Positions 41,633-52,975 of a stretch of DNA of 56,082 nt are shown here, in pieces. Numbering within the stretch: the first letter of the stretch is position 1; every line of letters starts with the position of its first letter. The notes under the pieces were generated by a model that ran no database searches, had not been told where the DNA came from, and saw nothing but the letters and a program-made list of their open reading frames with translations. Position numbers and translations under genes: made by a program. The DNA lies in the NCBI GenBank assembly GCA_018645325.1, contig JABGOU010000024.1, forward strand, positions 1 through 56,082, written 5' to 3'. This stretch comes from Desulfobacula sp. (GTDB lineage: Bacteria; Desulfobacterota; Desulfobacteria; Desulfobacterales; Desulfobacteraceae).

Positions 41633-42664
41633 TTACCTTTTGTGAGCAAGAAGCACAATCGGGCTGGCCACAAATATGGAGGAATATGTACCAATAATCA
41701 CACCAATAATCATGGCAAAGGCAAAATTATGAATAATTTCTCCACCCAGAAAATAAAGTGCAAAAAGAACGATCAATGTGGTCAGCGATGTTAAAATTGT
41801 CCTTGAAAGGGTTCCATTGATGCTTTTGTTAAATAAAAGCGGCAGTGAATCAGTTTTTTCAGAACCTTTTATATTCTCCCTTAAACGATCAAAGACAATA
41901 ATGGTATCATTTAATGAGTAGCCGATTATGGTTAAAAGGGCTGCAATAATGGGTAATGAAAAGTCCAGGTCAAGGATCGAAAAAATGCCAATGGTTATCA
42001 ATACATCGTGCAGCAATGCTACAATAGCTCCCATGGCATATTTGAGACGTAGGGTCCAGAATAATGCCAGTGTTACAGCTAATGCTGCTGTAATAAGTAC
42101 AGCCATACTTACATTAAATATAGATAGAAAATAAACCGCTGTCATTAGAGAGCCCGCGGTTACACCTGATAAAATCCATTTTAACTCGAATCTGCCTGAA
42201 ATATATATGGTGATAAACAAAAGAGAATAAAAAATGGCTAAAAGTGCTTTTTCTCTTAAGTCTTTACCGACCTGGGGGCCCACCATTTCCACCCTCCGGA
42301 TTTCAGGAGCAATACCGGTTGATGCCATGACAGCATCTTTTATTGATTGTGACAAGCCTTTATCAGTCATTGCAAGGTTGCTTGTTCTAATTAAAAATTC
42401 ATTGTCATGATCCGCTCCAAAATTCTGTACTGAAGCATTATTAAACCCTATATCAGATAAACCTGACCGTATTTTACCAACGGGAACCTGTTCAGAAAAC
42501 TTGATTTGAATGATGGTTCCGCCAACAAAATCAATGCCATAATTAGGTCCTTTATGAACAATAAGGGACCCTATGCTAAGAAGAATAAAGAGGACCGATA
42601 AAATAAATCCGATTTTTTGTTTACCAATAAAGTCTATGTTGATATCAGACTTGATAAGCTGCAT
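41633..42664 (-). CDS. secF: Protein translocase subunit SecF
   Basis: 343 residues with six predicted membrane helices, an N-terminal helix and a periplasmic P4-like domain (VGGTIIQIKFSEQVPVG), and the family motifs NDTIIVFDRLREN and the final TGTYSSI-like VIIGTYSSIFVASP. Works with SecD and YajC to drive the last steps of Sec export using the proton gradient. 12 bp downstream of secD. Confidence 0.96.
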   Translation of the reverse strand: MQLIKSDINIDFIGKQKIGFILSVLFILLSIGSLIVHKGPNYGIDFVGGTIIQIKFSEQVPVGKIRSGLSDIGFNNASVQNFGADHDNEFLIRTSNLAMTDKGLSQSIKDAVMASTGIAPEIRRVEMVGPQVGKDLREKALLAIFYSLLFITIYISGRFELKWILSGVTAGSLMTAVYFLSIFNVSMAVLITAALAVTLALFWTLRLKYAMGAIVALLHDVLITIGIFSILDLDFSLPIIAALLTIIGYSLNDTIIVFDRLRENIKGSEKTDSLPLLFNKSINGTLSRTILTSLTTLIVLFALYFLGGEIIHNFAFAMIIGVIIGTYSSIFVASPIVLLAHKR

Positions 42665-42676
42665 TATATATTTCCT

Positions 42677-44248
42677 TTATATACTTAGTTTTCTGGATGG
42701 TTTGTTCTTTAAAACAAAATTAAAAATACCTCTGGACACAATAAGTGACGTAAAAAGACTTGCCATAATACCAAGACACAGGGTAACTGCAAATCCTCTA
42801 ATGGCTCCTGTACCAAACTGGTATAAAACCAGTGCTGCTATCAAGGTAGTAACGTTTGCATCAAGAATCGTCAGGGCTGCTCTTTCAAATCCTGCATTTA
42901 CCGATGCTAACGCAGTCTTTCCAGATCTTAATTCTTCCCTGATTCTTTCATAAATAATTACATTGGCATCAACAGCCATTCCTATCGTAAGAATAATACC
43001 TGCTATTCCTGGTAGTGTTAAGTTAGCCTGGAAAGCTGCAAGACCTCCGCCTATAAGGATAATATTAATAACCAGGGCCAGATCTGCGATCAAACCGGCA
43101 TTTTTATAATAGATTACCATGAATAGAATCACAAGAAATCCGCCAGCAATCATAGACATTAGGCCTGTACGTATGGAATCTGCTCCCAGGGTTGGTCCTA
43201 CTGTTCGCTCTTCAATGATTCTGACCGGTGCAGGTAAAGATCCCGCTCTCAGAGCAATGGCAAGATCTTTTGCTTCATCCAGGGTAAAATTGCCGGTAAT
43301 TCTTGCTTTTCCTCCGGCAATCCTGTCCTGGATAACCGGTGCTGAATAAACCGTTTTGTCAAGTACTATGGCAAGCCTTTTTTGAATATTTTCGCCCGTG
43401 ATGCGGTCAAAAATTCTGGCACCTTTGCGATTGAACTCAATACCGATCTGTGGTTGTTGAAACTGGTCAAATTCAACTCTTGCATCAGTTAAGAGGCTGC
43501 CATCCAGAAGAATTCTTTTTTTAATTAAAAATGGAGTTTTGATGGGCACACTTGAGCCTGCATTATATTTAGTCTGATAGAGTATTTCATCACCCACTGG
43601 AGGCGTGCCATTTATGGCTGAATTGACATCAGCATCTTCATCAACAATTTGAAAAGTCAATTGAGCGGTTTTCCCGATAAGGTCTTTGGCTCTTTCAGGG
43701 TCTTTAATGCCTGGCAGTTGCAGCAGTATCCTGTTCCCGCCCTGGATTCTGATATCAGGCTCACTCACACCAAATTCATCAATCCTGTTGCGGATTGTTT
43801 CAAGTGCCTGCTCTGTGGCCATCTTCTTAAGATTTTCCATCTCTTCTTCCGGCAGGGTCAGTTTGTATGAGACAATATTATTATCCATATGAGGTTTTTG
43901 GGTGACAAGATGTTCAAAATTTTTGGAAAGTACAGTCTCAAACCCTGATTTATCATCACCATCTGAAAATTTTGCAAGAATAGAATTGTCATTAAGACGT
44001 GAAATACCAAGGTGCTTCACACCTTCTTTTCTAAGCTGTTTTTTAATTTCCTGTATGGTTCTTTCCATTTCAGCTTCTACAGCTTTAATATTTTGAACTT
44101 CGAGTACAAGATGCATTCCTCCTCGAAGATCCAGTCCTAAATTAATTTTTTTATGGGGCCAGCAATTAAAAAAGGTTGGAAGCAAAAAAACAACGGCTGC
44201 CAAAATAACTCCGATAATTGATACTGACTTAAAGGTAAACGGTTTCAA
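42677..44248 (-). CDS. secD: Protein translocase subunit SecD
   Basis: 523 residues: N-terminal helix, DLRGGMHLVLEV strand, a large periplasmic P1 domain and five further helices with GIAGIILTIGMAVDANVIIYERIREEL, the conserved region that includes the proton-coupling Asp. Partner of SecF in pulling exported proteins across the inner membrane. 20 bp after yajC. Confidence 0.97.
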   Translation of the reverse strand: MKPFTFKSVSIIGVILAAVVFLLPTFFNCWPHKKINLGLDLRGGMHLVLEVQNIKAVEAEMERTIQEIKKQLRKEGVKHLGISRLNDNSILAKFSDGDDKSGFETVLSKNFEHLVTQKPHMDNNIVSYKLTLPEEEMENLKKMATEQALETIRNRIDEFGVSEPDIRIQGGNRILLQLPGIKDPERAKDLIGKTAQLTFQIVDEDADVNSAINGTPPVGDEILYQTKYNAGSSVPIKTPFLIKKRILLDGSLLTDARVEFDQFQQPQIGIEFNRKGARIFDRITGENIQKRLAIVLDKTVYSAPVIQDRIAGGKARITGNFTLDEAKDLAIALRAGSLPAPVRIIEERTVGPTLGADSIRTGLMSMIAGGFLVILFMVIYYKNAGLIADLALVINIILIGGGLAAFQANLTLPGIAGIILTIGMAVDANVIIYERIREELRSGKTALASVNAGFERAALTILDANVTTLIAALVLYQFGTGAIRGFAVTLCLGIMASLFTSLIVSRGIFNFVLKNKPSRKLSI

Positions 44249-44268
44249 TCTAATTACTCCTAATTGAT

Positions 44269-44613
44269 TTATTTTTTCTTTTTATCTTCTTTCTGGACTG
44301 CTTCAGCATCAGAAATTACAGCGGCAACATTTCCACGGGAAATCTTTATTTTTACCTTTTCAGCTATTTCAAGACCAATAGTTGTATCATCAATACTTTG
44401 GATTGTACCATAGATACCACCAGAGGTAATGATTCTAACACCTTTTTTTAAATTGGATATCATTTCTCGATGTTCTTTTGCTTTTTTCTGCTGGGGTCGA
44501 ATCAAAAGAAAATAAAAAATTGCAAATAAAATAATAATGGGTAAAAACCCGGCTATGCCACCAGCCCCGCCTGCGCCACCGGTTTGCCCCATTGCATATG
44601 CTGTGCTAATCAA
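44269..44613 (-). CDS. yajC: Sec translocon accessory protein YajC
   Basis: 114 residues. One membrane helix (IAGFLPIIILFAIFYFLLIRPQQKKAKEH; helix about 24-42) with the conserved RPQQK after it, then a small cytoplasmic domain (GVRIITSGGIYGTI). Bound to SecDF. Its position just before secD is the usual order. GGAGG lies upstream. Confidence 0.95.
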   Translation of the reverse strand: MISTAYAMGQTGGAGGAGGIAGFLPIIILFAIFYFLLIRPQQKKAKEHREMISNLKKGVRIITSGGIYGTIQSIDDTTIGLEIAEKVKIKISRGNVAAVISDAEAVQKEDKKKK

Positions 44614-44642
44614 AATAAATCCTCCTTAAATAAAATATAAAT

Positions 44643-45608
44643 TTATATTTTTTTTGTTGGAACCCAGATGGACTTCCCATCAAATTGGATTCGGTCTAGG
44701 TTCTCATAATTAATTTCTTGCAGCAGTGAAAAAATCTCATCCATATTGTAAATAATAATTTTACTTAATGGTTCAAGAAGTTCAATATTTGACACTATTT
44801 TTCGTTCAATAAAATTGTATATAATAACCATGGTTTCGGAAAATTTTAAAATTTTTCCAACTCCTGAACTCATCCCCCGGTTTATAGGTTCATCTGCATT
44901 GGGTGAAATTGTTATTCCCTGGTTTTCATAAAATTCTTTTAAAATATTAAAATGAATATTCCAGATATTATCACCCGGCTGGACCACATAAATTCCGAAT
45001 TTTATAATTTTCTCAGGCTGGACAGCCCCGGATTCTTCAATTTTTTCTTCAAAAACTTTTCCTTGATTAAAACTTGCCTTTTCTAAAATATCCCTCAAAG
45101 GGATCTGGACATCTCCAACCTTAAAGCTCTCATCCGAATTTACAATCATATCAAGGCTTTTATTAAATCCCAATTCCTCTTTACGCGATACCATGAGTTG
45201 ATTTAATTCTTTATCCTTCTTGAGATTTTTGAAATCAATGTCAGGTAACACAATAATTTTGCCCTGCACTATTTCACCGGTTTTCAAAATTGTTTCTTTG
45301 GTAGTGGTTTCAACTTTCTTAACATCGTTTCCAGGGGTAACTATCTGATCTATTTTAGTGATATTTTCATTGCTAAGTGTTTCATTGGTTTCTACAGTTT
45401 TAACCGAGCTATTATTTTTATCTGCTTTAACGTTAGGCCTTAGTTTATTCTTTTTAGTTTTTTCTGGTACCATTGTTTTATCGTTTGCTGGCGGCAAATC
45501 AGTTTCCTGGGATTTCTTAAAATACAGCGTACCCCCAAAAAGCAACACAACTAAAACCATAGTAACCAGCATTAATATTATTTTATTTCCATCTTTTTTT
45601 TGTGGCAT
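44643..45608 (-). CDS. Membrane-anchored protein with LysM-like segment
   Basis: 321 residues. Short cytoplasmic start, one membrane helix (about 10-29), a Lys/Thr/Asn-rich linker to about residue 110, then a domain containing YVVQPGDNIWNIHFNIL, which reads like the first half of a LysM repeat, and a C-terminal IWVPTKK. It could bind peptidoglycan. It lies 30 bp upstream of yajC and downstream of rng, all on the minus strand. Family not identified. Confidence 0.7.
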   Translation of the reverse strand: MPQKKDGNKIILMLVTMVLVVLLFGGTLYFKKSQETDLPPANDKTMVPEKTKKNKLRPNVKADKNNSSVKTVETNETLSNENITKIDQIVTPGNDVKKVETTTKETILKTGEIVQGKIIVLPDIDFKNLKKDKELNQLMVSRKEELGFNKSLDMIVNSDESFKVGDVQIPLRDILEKASFNQGKVFEEKIEESGAVQPEKIIKFGIYVVQPGDNIWNIHFNILKEFYENQGITISPNADEPINRGMSSGVGKILKFSETMVIIYNFIERKIVSNIELLEPLSKIIIYNMDEIFSLLQEINYENLDRIQFDGKSIWVPTKKI

Positions 45609-45679
45609 ATCTTTCCATAATTGTTAAGATTGAAATTGCTTCAGATACACAATAGAATGATTTATGTCAAGAAAGAGCT

Positions 45680-47149
45680 TCAATTTGGGGCAGATATAAT
45701 AATTTTACTTTCTCCGGAAATCATTTTTTGATCTCCTTCAATTGTAATTGCAATAGTCCTTTTAGACTCAATTTCAGATAGTTCCTCTCTTTTTTTATTT
45801 AACAGATAATTTGCCACATCACTGGGGACGAATCCTGTTGCTTCCTTGACTTCAGGCTTAATAGTTTTCAAGTTTAATTGCCTTAAAAAGGCAAGCCCCT
45901 GTGTTTCTACGGATGGAGTTTGACCCCTGCCATTGCAGTTTCGGCAGGTTTCATGACTGCCAAATGTAATGGAATGCCTGATCCTCTGTCGTGACATTTC
46001 CAATAAACCGAATGGCGTAATACCACCCACTTTTGTCTTGGCTTTGTCTGATTTTAAATATTTTTTCAGGGTTTTCGTGATCTCAGCTTTATGCCGACGA
46101 TCCTTCATATCTATAAAGTCAACCACAATCAATCCACCCATATCACGAAGCCTCAATTGTCTTGCTACTTCCTCACAGGCCTCAAGATTTGTATGAAAAG
46201 CGGTTTCTTCAATATTTTTCTTTTTAGTGGATTTTCCCGAATTTACATCAATGGAAACCAGGGCTTCTGTTTGTTCAATTACAAGAAAACCTCCAGATTT
46301 GAGAGTGACTTCTTTTTTGTAAATAGAAGCAATCTGATCTTCAAGTTGATATTTACTAAATATTGGCTTTTCACCCTTGAACAGTTTGACTATTTTTTGT
46401 TGTTTTGGAGCAATTACGCAGATGAAATCTTTTACTTCTTTAAAAATTTCAGGGCTGTCAATCAAAATTTCATTGACATCTGATGTAAAATAATCCCTTA
46501 AAGATCTAACAGCAAGGGTTTGTTCTTTATAGAGCAGCGATGGGGCAGTATTTTTAATTGCCTTTTTATCAATGTTTTTCCATACACGCATCAGGTATTT
46601 TAAGTCAGCAGTTAACAAGGTCTTTGTGGAATTTTTACCGGCTGTTCGTACTATCATGCCAAATCCAGTGGGAATTTTCATTGTTTTTATAATATTTACA
46701 AGCCTTTTTCTTTCGTCTTCGTCACTTATTTTCCGTGACACACCTTTTGTAGAATTTCCCGGCATCAGAACAGATAATCTTCCAGGTAGAGAAATAAAGG
46801 TTGTCAGCATGGCTCCTTTTTGACTGATTGGATCTTTGGTCACCTGGACAATAAGTTCCTGGCCTTTTTTTATAAGATGGAACAAAGCTTTTTCACCTTT
46901 TTCGACATCTTGAAAATAGTCTTTATGGATTTCATTTTTTTGCAGAAAACCGTTTTTGGGAGCACCATAATCGACAAAGACAGCCTGAAGACTGGGTTCA
47001 ACTCTTGTGACAATCCCTTTAAATATATTGCCTTGTGTTACTTGTTTGGCAGTTGTTTCTATATGAAATTGTTCGAGTTTAGTATCTTTAATTGCAGCTA
47101 TTCTGTTTTCATCAGAATCCAGTGCATTGATTAGAATTTTTTTTGTCAT
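45680..47149 (-). CDS. rng: Ribonuclease G
   Basis: 489 residues, the length of RNase G rather than E. N-terminal S1-like domain (GNIFKGIVTRVEPSLQAVFVDYG), DNase I-like catalytic part with D in SIDVNSGK and D in VVDFIDM as the Mg ligands, and the Zn-link CRNCNGRG. It cuts single-stranded RNA and matures 16S rRNA. No long RNase E scaffold is present. Confidence 0.95.
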   Translation of the reverse strand: MTKKILINALDSDENRIAAIKDTKLEQFHIETTAKQVTQGNIFKGIVTRVEPSLQAVFVDYGAPKNGFLQKNEIHKDYFQDVEKGEKALFHLIKKGQELIVQVTKDPISQKGAMLTTFISLPGRLSVLMPGNSTKGVSRKISDEDERKRLVNIIKTMKIPTGFGMIVRTAGKNSTKTLLTADLKYLMRVWKNIDKKAIKNTAPSLLYKEQTLAVRSLRDYFTSDVNEILIDSPEIFKEVKDFICVIAPKQQKIVKLFKGEKPIFSKYQLEDQIASIYKKEVTLKSGGFLVIEQTEALVSIDVNSGKSTKKKNIEETAFHTNLEACEEVARQLRLRDMGGLIVVDFIDMKDRRHKAEITKTLKKYLKSDKAKTKVGGITPFGLLEMSRQRIRHSITFGSHETCRNCNGRGQTPSVETQGLAFLRQLNLKTIKPEVKEATGFVPSDVANYLLNKKREELSEIESKRTIAITIEGDQKMISGESKIIISAPN

Positions 47150-47261
47150 TAGGTTGTCTCTTTATTATATATATTAATAATTCGATTAATTTATAAATTT
47201 TAAGTAATAAATTGAATGAAGCAAGTCAAATTTTTTATTTGTTCAACAGATGAATACATGA

Positions 47262-48644
47262 TCAAATCTTTAATTTTTGTTTAAGAATGTCAAAATAGGT
47301 AAGAATATTTTCAATATATTGAACCGTCTCCCACCCCCTTGCATAACCATGTTTGCTTTGTTCATAGTATTCTGGTTTTGATAACAATGGCAGTACTGTT
47401 TTTAAATTTTGCCATCTTTTTTCCTTAAGCCCCATTTTTCGGGCAATGCTTATGGCATCTGTCACATGTCCATATCCTATATTGTAACTGGCTAAACCAA
47501 ACAGCATCCTTTCATAATCATCTTCGATATACTTGAATTTTTTAACCATTTTATCAAGGTATTTTATTCCTGCTTTAATGCTCTGTGAAGGATTTAACCG
47601 GTTTTCAATACCCATTTCTTCTGCTGTAATCTCTGTTATCTGCATCAAACCCCTGACATTTGTAAAGCTTTTTGCGTTTGGATTAAAATGAGATTCCTGG
47701 TACACAACTGCAGCAATAAGCTTCCAGTCAAAATCATATTTTTTGGATTCTTCAATAATTATTTTTTTGTACTTTGGCAGTCTGGTTGTTATCCTTAAAT
47801 GAAATTTTTTCAAATCAAAAGGATCTGAGTCTTCAATATTTGCATAATATTTATCATATATATTTTGCAATATTCCGGTTTCGTTTGCGTACAGGAAAAA
47901 TTTATTAATCTGTTCCAGCATTTCCAGATCCTCTTTGTTAACGGCCCAGGCAAGAGATTCTTTTTTTTGCAGTGGTATTCCGATCCTGATGTCTGGATAA
48001 TACCTTTGATTCAAATAAGCCACATTGTCATAAGCAACAGTCAATTTTATTTTCCTGTTATGGACCATATGAATTAGTTCTTGAGTTGGAATGTTATCAT
48101 GAAGAATATAATTAAAATTTATCCCTGATTTTTTGATTTCTTCGAGCCGTGAATGATATGAAGTCCCACGTCTGACATGTAATGATCTAAAGGTCAAATC
48201 TTCAATATTTTTAGGACTGTAAACTAATTTATGGTGTATAATGCGTTGTTGAATATCCATATAGGGAATTGAAAAATTGACCTTTTCAAGTCTTTTTTTT
48301 GTAATTGCAAGTCCTGAAGCAATAAAATCACCTTGACCCTGTTCAAGGTAAACAAACATATTGCTCCAGCCCGGGGTAACAATATCAAGATCTACTTTCA
48401 AAAAATCAGCAAACTCTTTGGCCAGGTCATACTCAAAACCAGTGGGCTGGCCATTATAATAATAATAGGTATTAATTGAGTTATTTGTGATTAGTCTTAA
48501 AACACCTGTTTTTTTGATTTTTTCAAACCGGGTTAGATTAAAACGGAATTCCTTATTATGGATCAATACAGATAAAAAAACAAAAAAAGATAAAATGATA
48601 AGAAGATTTATTAAAATAAAATAATTATAATAAATTTTTTTCAT
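47262..48644 (-). CDS. mltF: MltF-like lytic transglycosylase
   Basis: 460 residues: N-terminal membrane segment (about 6-28), an amino-acid-binding (SBP_bac_3) domain (GFEYDLAKEFADFL, GQGDFIASGLAITKKR), then an SLT domain with catalytic Glu in VVYQESHFNP and RGLMQIT. This two-domain layout is that of MltF, where the first domain controls the lytic activity. It lies 17 bp downstream of parC. Confidence 0.92.
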   Translation of the reverse strand: MKKIYYNYFILINLLIILSFFVFLSVLIHNKEFRFNLTRFEKIKKTGVLRLITNNSINTYYYYNGQPTGFEYDLAKEFADFLKVDLDIVTPGWSNMFVYLEQGQGDFIASGLAITKKRLEKVNFSIPYMDIQQRIIHHKLVYSPKNIEDLTFRSLHVRRGTSYHSRLEEIKKSGINFNYILHDNIPTQELIHMVHNRKIKLTVAYDNVAYLNQRYYPDIRIGIPLQKKESLAWAVNKEDLEMLEQINKFFLYANETGILQNIYDKYYANIEDSDPFDLKKFHLRITTRLPKYKKIIIEESKKYDFDWKLIAAVVYQESHFNPNAKSFTNVRGLMQITEITAEEMGIENRLNPSQSIKAGIKYLDKMVKKFKYIEDDYERMLFGLASYNIGYGHVTDAISIARKMGLKEKRWQNLKTVLPLLSKPEYYEQSKHGYARGWETVQYIENILTYFDILKQKLKI

Positions 48645-48661
48645 TTTTAATCACTCTTTGG

Positions 48662-50920
48662 TTAAATCGGTACAATTTCCACACGATCAACATTCTGGTA
48701 CCCCCGGGGAAGTTTTTTCCCTCGATGGCCCCTCATTCCAGTATAATCCTTTTGATTGCCTGGATTCAATTTAAGATAATGTCGGCCTGAATAAATAAAA
48801 ATATTCGCATTAGGAGGTAATATTTTAATGAAGTTAAGTGTTTCCGGAACCGGTGGCTTCAGTTCTCTTTTTGGTATGGAAATGATTTTATTTCCCTGTC
48901 CTTTTTTTAGGTTAGGCAATTGGTTTAATTTAAAGATCAAAAGTCTGCCTTTAGACGTAATTGCGGCAATATAGTCTTTTTCCAGATCAATGACAGCCTC
49001 TGGATTTAATAATTCATGATTTTCCTTTAAAGTGACAACTGCTTTGCCATTTTTATAATTGGTCAAAAGATCTTCAAATTTAAGGATAAACCCATATCCT
49101 CTGCTCGAGCCGATCAAAAAATGATTATTGTTTTCCCCAGACAGCATAAATTTTATATGGGCATTTGCCTGGATAGACAAATGACCTGTTAAAGGCTCTC
49201 CATTACTTCTGGCAGAAGGCAGTGTGTGGGAAAAGAGCATATAACTTCGGCCGGTATTGTCCAGAAAAATGATGGGTTTGTCGCTTTTTGTTCTTAAATG
49301 TCCCAGAAGAGAATCTCCGGATTTAAATTTTACAGCTTCAGGGTTGATATCATGTCCCTTAGCTGATCGAATCCAACCGTTTTTAGACAAAATGATGGTT
49401 ACAGGCTGTATATCCATTACATCTGTAACAGAAAACTTTTCTGCTTCTTTTCGTTTTTTTATGGGCGATCGTCTTTTATCCCCATATTTTTTTGCATCAG
49501 ATTTTATCTCTTCTTTTATATATTTCTTGAATGCTTTTTCTTTGCCTAGGATTCTTTCAAGCTCTTTTTTTTGTGAATTCAAATCTTTTTGTTCAGATTT
49601 TATTTTAATTTCTTCTAATTTGGCAAGTTGCCGCAGTCTGATCTCAAGAATGGCAGTTGCCTGCAGTTCGGTTATTGAAAAGGCCTTGATAAGGTCTTTT
49701 TTGGGGTGATCCGACCTTCTGATGATTTTAATGACTTCATCCATATTAAGAAAGGCAATAAGAAAGCCTTCTAAAATATGAAGACGCTTTAAAATTTTTT
49801 CTAACTTGAAATTTAATTTTTTTCTTACTGTTTCTGCCCTGTATTCGAGCCATTCGGTAAGTATTTCAACTAGATTCTTAACCTGGGGCCTGCCATTAAT
49901 GCCAATCATATTCATATTAAAAGAATATGATTTTTCAAGATCGGTTGTGGCAAATAAATGGTCGGTTAAGGCATTAAGATCTATCCTGTTGGAGCGTGGA
50001 ATCACGACAAGCCGTGTGGGGTCTTCATGGTCTGACTCATCCCTTATATCACTGACCATGGGCAATTTTTTTGCTTCCATTTGTGAGGCAATCTGCTCAT
50101 AAATTTTTTCCGTGGAGGCATGATGGGGGAGAGCTGTGAAAATTATTTCCGAATCTTCGACATGAAATTTAGCCCGCATCTTAATCCTGCCGAGTCCTGT
50201 TTTGTAAATATCTTTTATTTCCGAACGGGGTGTGATGATTTCCGCTTCAGTTGGAAAGTCAGGACCCTTGATAAATTTGCAGATTTGATCAAGGCTTGTA
50301 TTTTCATTATCAATCAGGTGAATTAATGCTTTTGCAACTTCACGCAGATTATGGGGAAGTATATTGGTTGCCATGCCAACGGCAATACCAGCGGATCCAT
50401 TCAGCAAAATATTAGGAAGTCTTGCAGGTAAAAGCTTTGGTTCGTTTAAGGTCCCATCAAAATTAGGTACCCAGTCCGAGGTTCCCTGATCAACTTCGGA
50501 AAGAAAAATATCAGCATATTGTGATAATCTGGATTCTGTATACCGCATGGCAGCGAAAGACTTGGGGTCATTGGGATCACCCCAGTTCCCCTGGCCGTCA
50601 ACCAGAGGGTATCTTAAAGAAAAAGGCTGTGCTAAAAGAACCATGGCTTCGTAGCAGGCTGTATCTCCATGGGGATGGAATTTGCCAAGTACATCACCCA
50701 CTGTTCTTGCTGATTTTTTAAACTTGGCTGTAGACGCCAACCCCAATTGGCTCATGGAGTAAACAATTCTTCTTTGTACCGGTTTTAAACCGTCTGCAAT
50801 ATGGGGCAGGGCGCGGTCTAAAATAACATACATTGAATAGTTTAAATACGCTTTCTGGGTAAATTCCTGGAAAGGTATTTGTTCATAATCCTCAATTGCA
50901 GATGGAAGCGTTTCTCTCAT
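48662..50920 (-). CDS. parC: DNA topoisomerase IV subunit A
   Basis: 752 residues, the type IIA cleavage subunit. The active tyrosine is Y127 in [10 protein letters not shown]. The N-terminus [21 protein letters not shown] is ParC-like, and no GyrA-box is seen in the C-terminal beta-pinwheel. The quinolone-sensitive segment reads [11 protein letters not shown], with Thr where E. coli ParC has Ser80. It overlaps the end of parE by 4 nt and decatenates chromosomes with it. Confidence 0.93.
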   Translation of the reverse strand: MRETLPSAIEDYEQIPFQEFTQKAYLNYSMYVILDRALPHIADGLKPVQRRIVYSMSQLGLASTAKFKKSARTVGDVLGKFHPHGDTACYEAMVLLAQPFSLRYPLVDGQGNWGDPNDPKSFAAMRYTESRLSQYADIFLSEVDQGTSDWVPNFDGTLNEPKLLPARLPNILLNGSAGIAVGMATNILPHNLREVAKALIHLIDNENTSLDQICKFIKGPDFPTEAEIITPRSEIKDIYKTGLGRIKMRAKFHVEDSEIIFTALPHHASTEKIYEQIASQMEAKKLPMVSDIRDESDHEDPTRLVVIPRSNRIDLNALTDHLFATTDLEKSYSFNMNMIGINGRPQVKNLVEILTEWLEYRAETVRKKLNFKLEKILKRLHILEGFLIAFLNMDEVIKIIRRSDHPKKDLIKAFSITELQATAILEIRLRQLAKLEEIKIKSEQKDLNSQKKELERILGKEKAFKKYIKEEIKSDAKKYGDKRRSPIKKRKEAEKFSVTDVMDIQPVTIILSKNGWIRSAKGHDINPEAVKFKSGDSLLGHLRTKSDKPIIFLDNTGRSYMLFSHTLPSARSNGEPLTGHLSIQANAHIKFMLSGENNNHFLIGSSRGYGFILKFEDLLTNYKNGKAVVTLKENHELLNPEAVIDLEKDYIAAITSKGRLLIFKLNQLPNLKKGQGNKIISIPKRELKPPVPETLNFIKILPPNANIFIYSGRHYLKLNPGNQKDYTGMRGHRGKKLPRGYQNVDRVEIVPI

Positions 50921-52860
50921 GACTCAATCTCTTTTATATTGCCATTCGATTCTATCCAGGTTTTTCTATCTTTTGCTCTTTTTTTCCCAAGGAGCATATC
51001 CATAATTTCGTAAACTTCTTTTAAAGATTCTTCAGACCCATTAGCTACGGATAATTGTACCAGTCGTCTGGAATCGGGTGAAATGGTTGTTTCTTTTAGC
51101 TGGGCAGGATTCATTTCACCCAATCCTTTAAATCTCTGGATATTTATTTTGCCTTGCTTTTTCCGCCGATTTATTTTTTTGATAATATTGGTTTTTTCAG
51201 AATCATCCAATGCATAAAAAACTTCTTTCCCCACGTCTATTCTATATAATGGAGGCATTGCAATATAGACATGTCCATTTTTTACAATTTTGAGAAAATG
51301 CTTAAAAAACAGGGCGCACATCAATGTAGCAATATGCAGCCCGTCTGAGTCAGCGTCTGCCAGTACACAAATCCTGTTATACCTGAGTTTGGAAATATCA
51401 TCAGACCCTGGTATTACACCTAAAACCTGGGAAATATCCCTGATTTCTTTGGATTCAATAATGGCAGAAGATTCAAGATCCCAGGTATTTAATATCTTAC
51501 CACGTAAGGGCATAATAGCTTGAAAACGTCTGTCCCTTGCCTGCTTTGCAGAACCACCGGCAGAATCTCCTTCCACAAAAAACAATTCCCGCCTTGCCTG
51601 ATCAATACTTGTGCAGTCTGACAATTTAGCTGGAAGTGTGGTGCCGTTTGAGGATCTTTTTTTAGTAATTTTTTTGGCTTTTTTCACTCGATTTTTTGCA
51701 TTTTCAATAGCAAATGCAGCTAGAGTTTCACCTTCTTCAATGTTTTGGTTCAGCCACAAGCTGAAGGTATCTCTGACTTGAAGGTTTACAAGACTTGCAC
51801 AATGTCGGGAGGAAAGTCTTTCTTTTGTCTGCCCTGAAAACTGGGCATCGGAAAGTTTGACAGAAAGAATATACCCGATCTTGTCCCAGATGTCCTCCGG
51901 CGCAAGATATAAGCCTTTGGGTAAAAGGTTTCTAAACTTGCAAAATTCTCTGACAGATTCCAAAAGCCCTGATCGAAACCCATTGACATGGGTTCCTCCC
52001 AATCGTGTGGGAATAAGATTAACATAACTTTCTTCAGGATTAGAGCCGGATTCTATTGTCCAGTTAACAGCCCATAAGATTTTTATTTCATCTCCATGAA
52101 GTTCTCCGGCAAAAGGATGAGGGAAAATACATTTTTTATCATTCAAATTTTCATTTAGATAGTCATCCAACCCATGGTCATATTTCCAGGTGTCTTTTCC
52201 CCCTGATTCTTCATCATAAAAAGTTGTAATAAGCCCTTTGCAAAGAATGGCCTTTGATTTCAAAGCATTTTTCAAAGCTGTTTTTGAAAATGTAGGTCTG
52301 TCAAAATAGGAAATATCAGGATAAAATTGAAGAGATGTTCCGGTTTCTTTCCTTTTAAGTTTTTTTACAATTGATAGATTTTCAGTTTTGATCCCTTTAT
52401 TAAATCCAATACGATATTCGTGTCCATCTCTTTTGATGAGAATTGTCAAACTGGAAGACAGGGCATTTACAACAGAAACGCCAACACCATGAAGGCCTCC
52501 AGAATAACTATAGTCTTTATTGGAAAATTTAGCACCGGCATGAAGTTTTGACATGATCAATTCCACACCCGACACTTTTTCTTTGGGATGGATATCCACA
52601 GGCATTCCGCGCCCATTGTCAGAAACTATAATAGATTGGTCCTTTTTTAACACAACATCAATCCGGTTTGCATATCCTGCAATCGCTTCATCCACGCTAT
52701 TGTCAATAACTTCGAATGCCAGATGATCAGGGCTGGAAGTCTCAGTATACATCCCTGGCCTTCTTTTGACAGGATCCAGTCCCTTTAAGACTTCAATTGA
52801 TTCGGCATTATATGTATTGGTTAAGGTTTTGCTTTTAGTGTTGGGTTCAAATAATTTCAT
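50917..52860 (-). CDS. parE: DNA topoisomerase IV subunit B
   Basis: 647 residues: GHKL ATPase motifs ([35 protein letters not shown]), transducer, and TOPRIM with [14 protein letters not shown] and DADSDGLH, ending in the ParE-type PAQLKETT region. ATP-binding partner of ParC. First in the parE-parC-mltF run. Confidence 0.94.
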   Translation of the reverse strand: MKLFEPNTKSKTLTNTYNAESIEVLKGLDPVKRRPGMYTETSSPDHLAFEVIDNSVDEAIAGYANRIDVVLKKDQSIIVSDNGRGMPVDIHPKEKVSGVELIMSKLHAGAKFSNKDYSYSGGLHGVGVSVVNALSSSLTILIKRDGHEYRIGFNKGIKTENLSIVKKLKRKETGTSLQFYPDISYFDRPTFSKTALKNALKSKAILCKGLITTFYDEESGGKDTWKYDHGLDDYLNENLNDKKCIFPHPFAGELHGDEIKILWAVNWTIESGSNPEESYVNLIPTRLGGTHVNGFRSGLLESVREFCKFRNLLPKGLYLAPEDIWDKIGYILSVKLSDAQFSGQTKERLSSRHCASLVNLQVRDTFSLWLNQNIEEGETLAAFAIENAKNRVKKAKKITKKRSSNGTTLPAKLSDCTSIDQARRELFFVEGDSAGGSAKQARDRRFQAIMPLRGKILNTWDLESSAIIESKEIRDISQVLGVIPGSDDISKLRYNRICVLADADSDGLHIATLMCALFFKHFLKIVKNGHVYIAMPPLYRIDVGKEVFYALDDSEKTNIIKKINRRKKQGKINIQRFKGLGEMNPAQLKETTISPDSRRLVQLSVANGSEESLKEVYEIMDMLLGKKRAKDRKTWIESNGNIKEIES

Positions 52861-52975
52861 AAATTATTCATATAAAAATTAAGTAATTTAAAATATTGTA
52901 GATGTCCTTTATCATTTTTTCCTGGGCAAGACTCATGCCTTGTTTTATTTTTCAAAAGACTTTGCAGATTCATGG

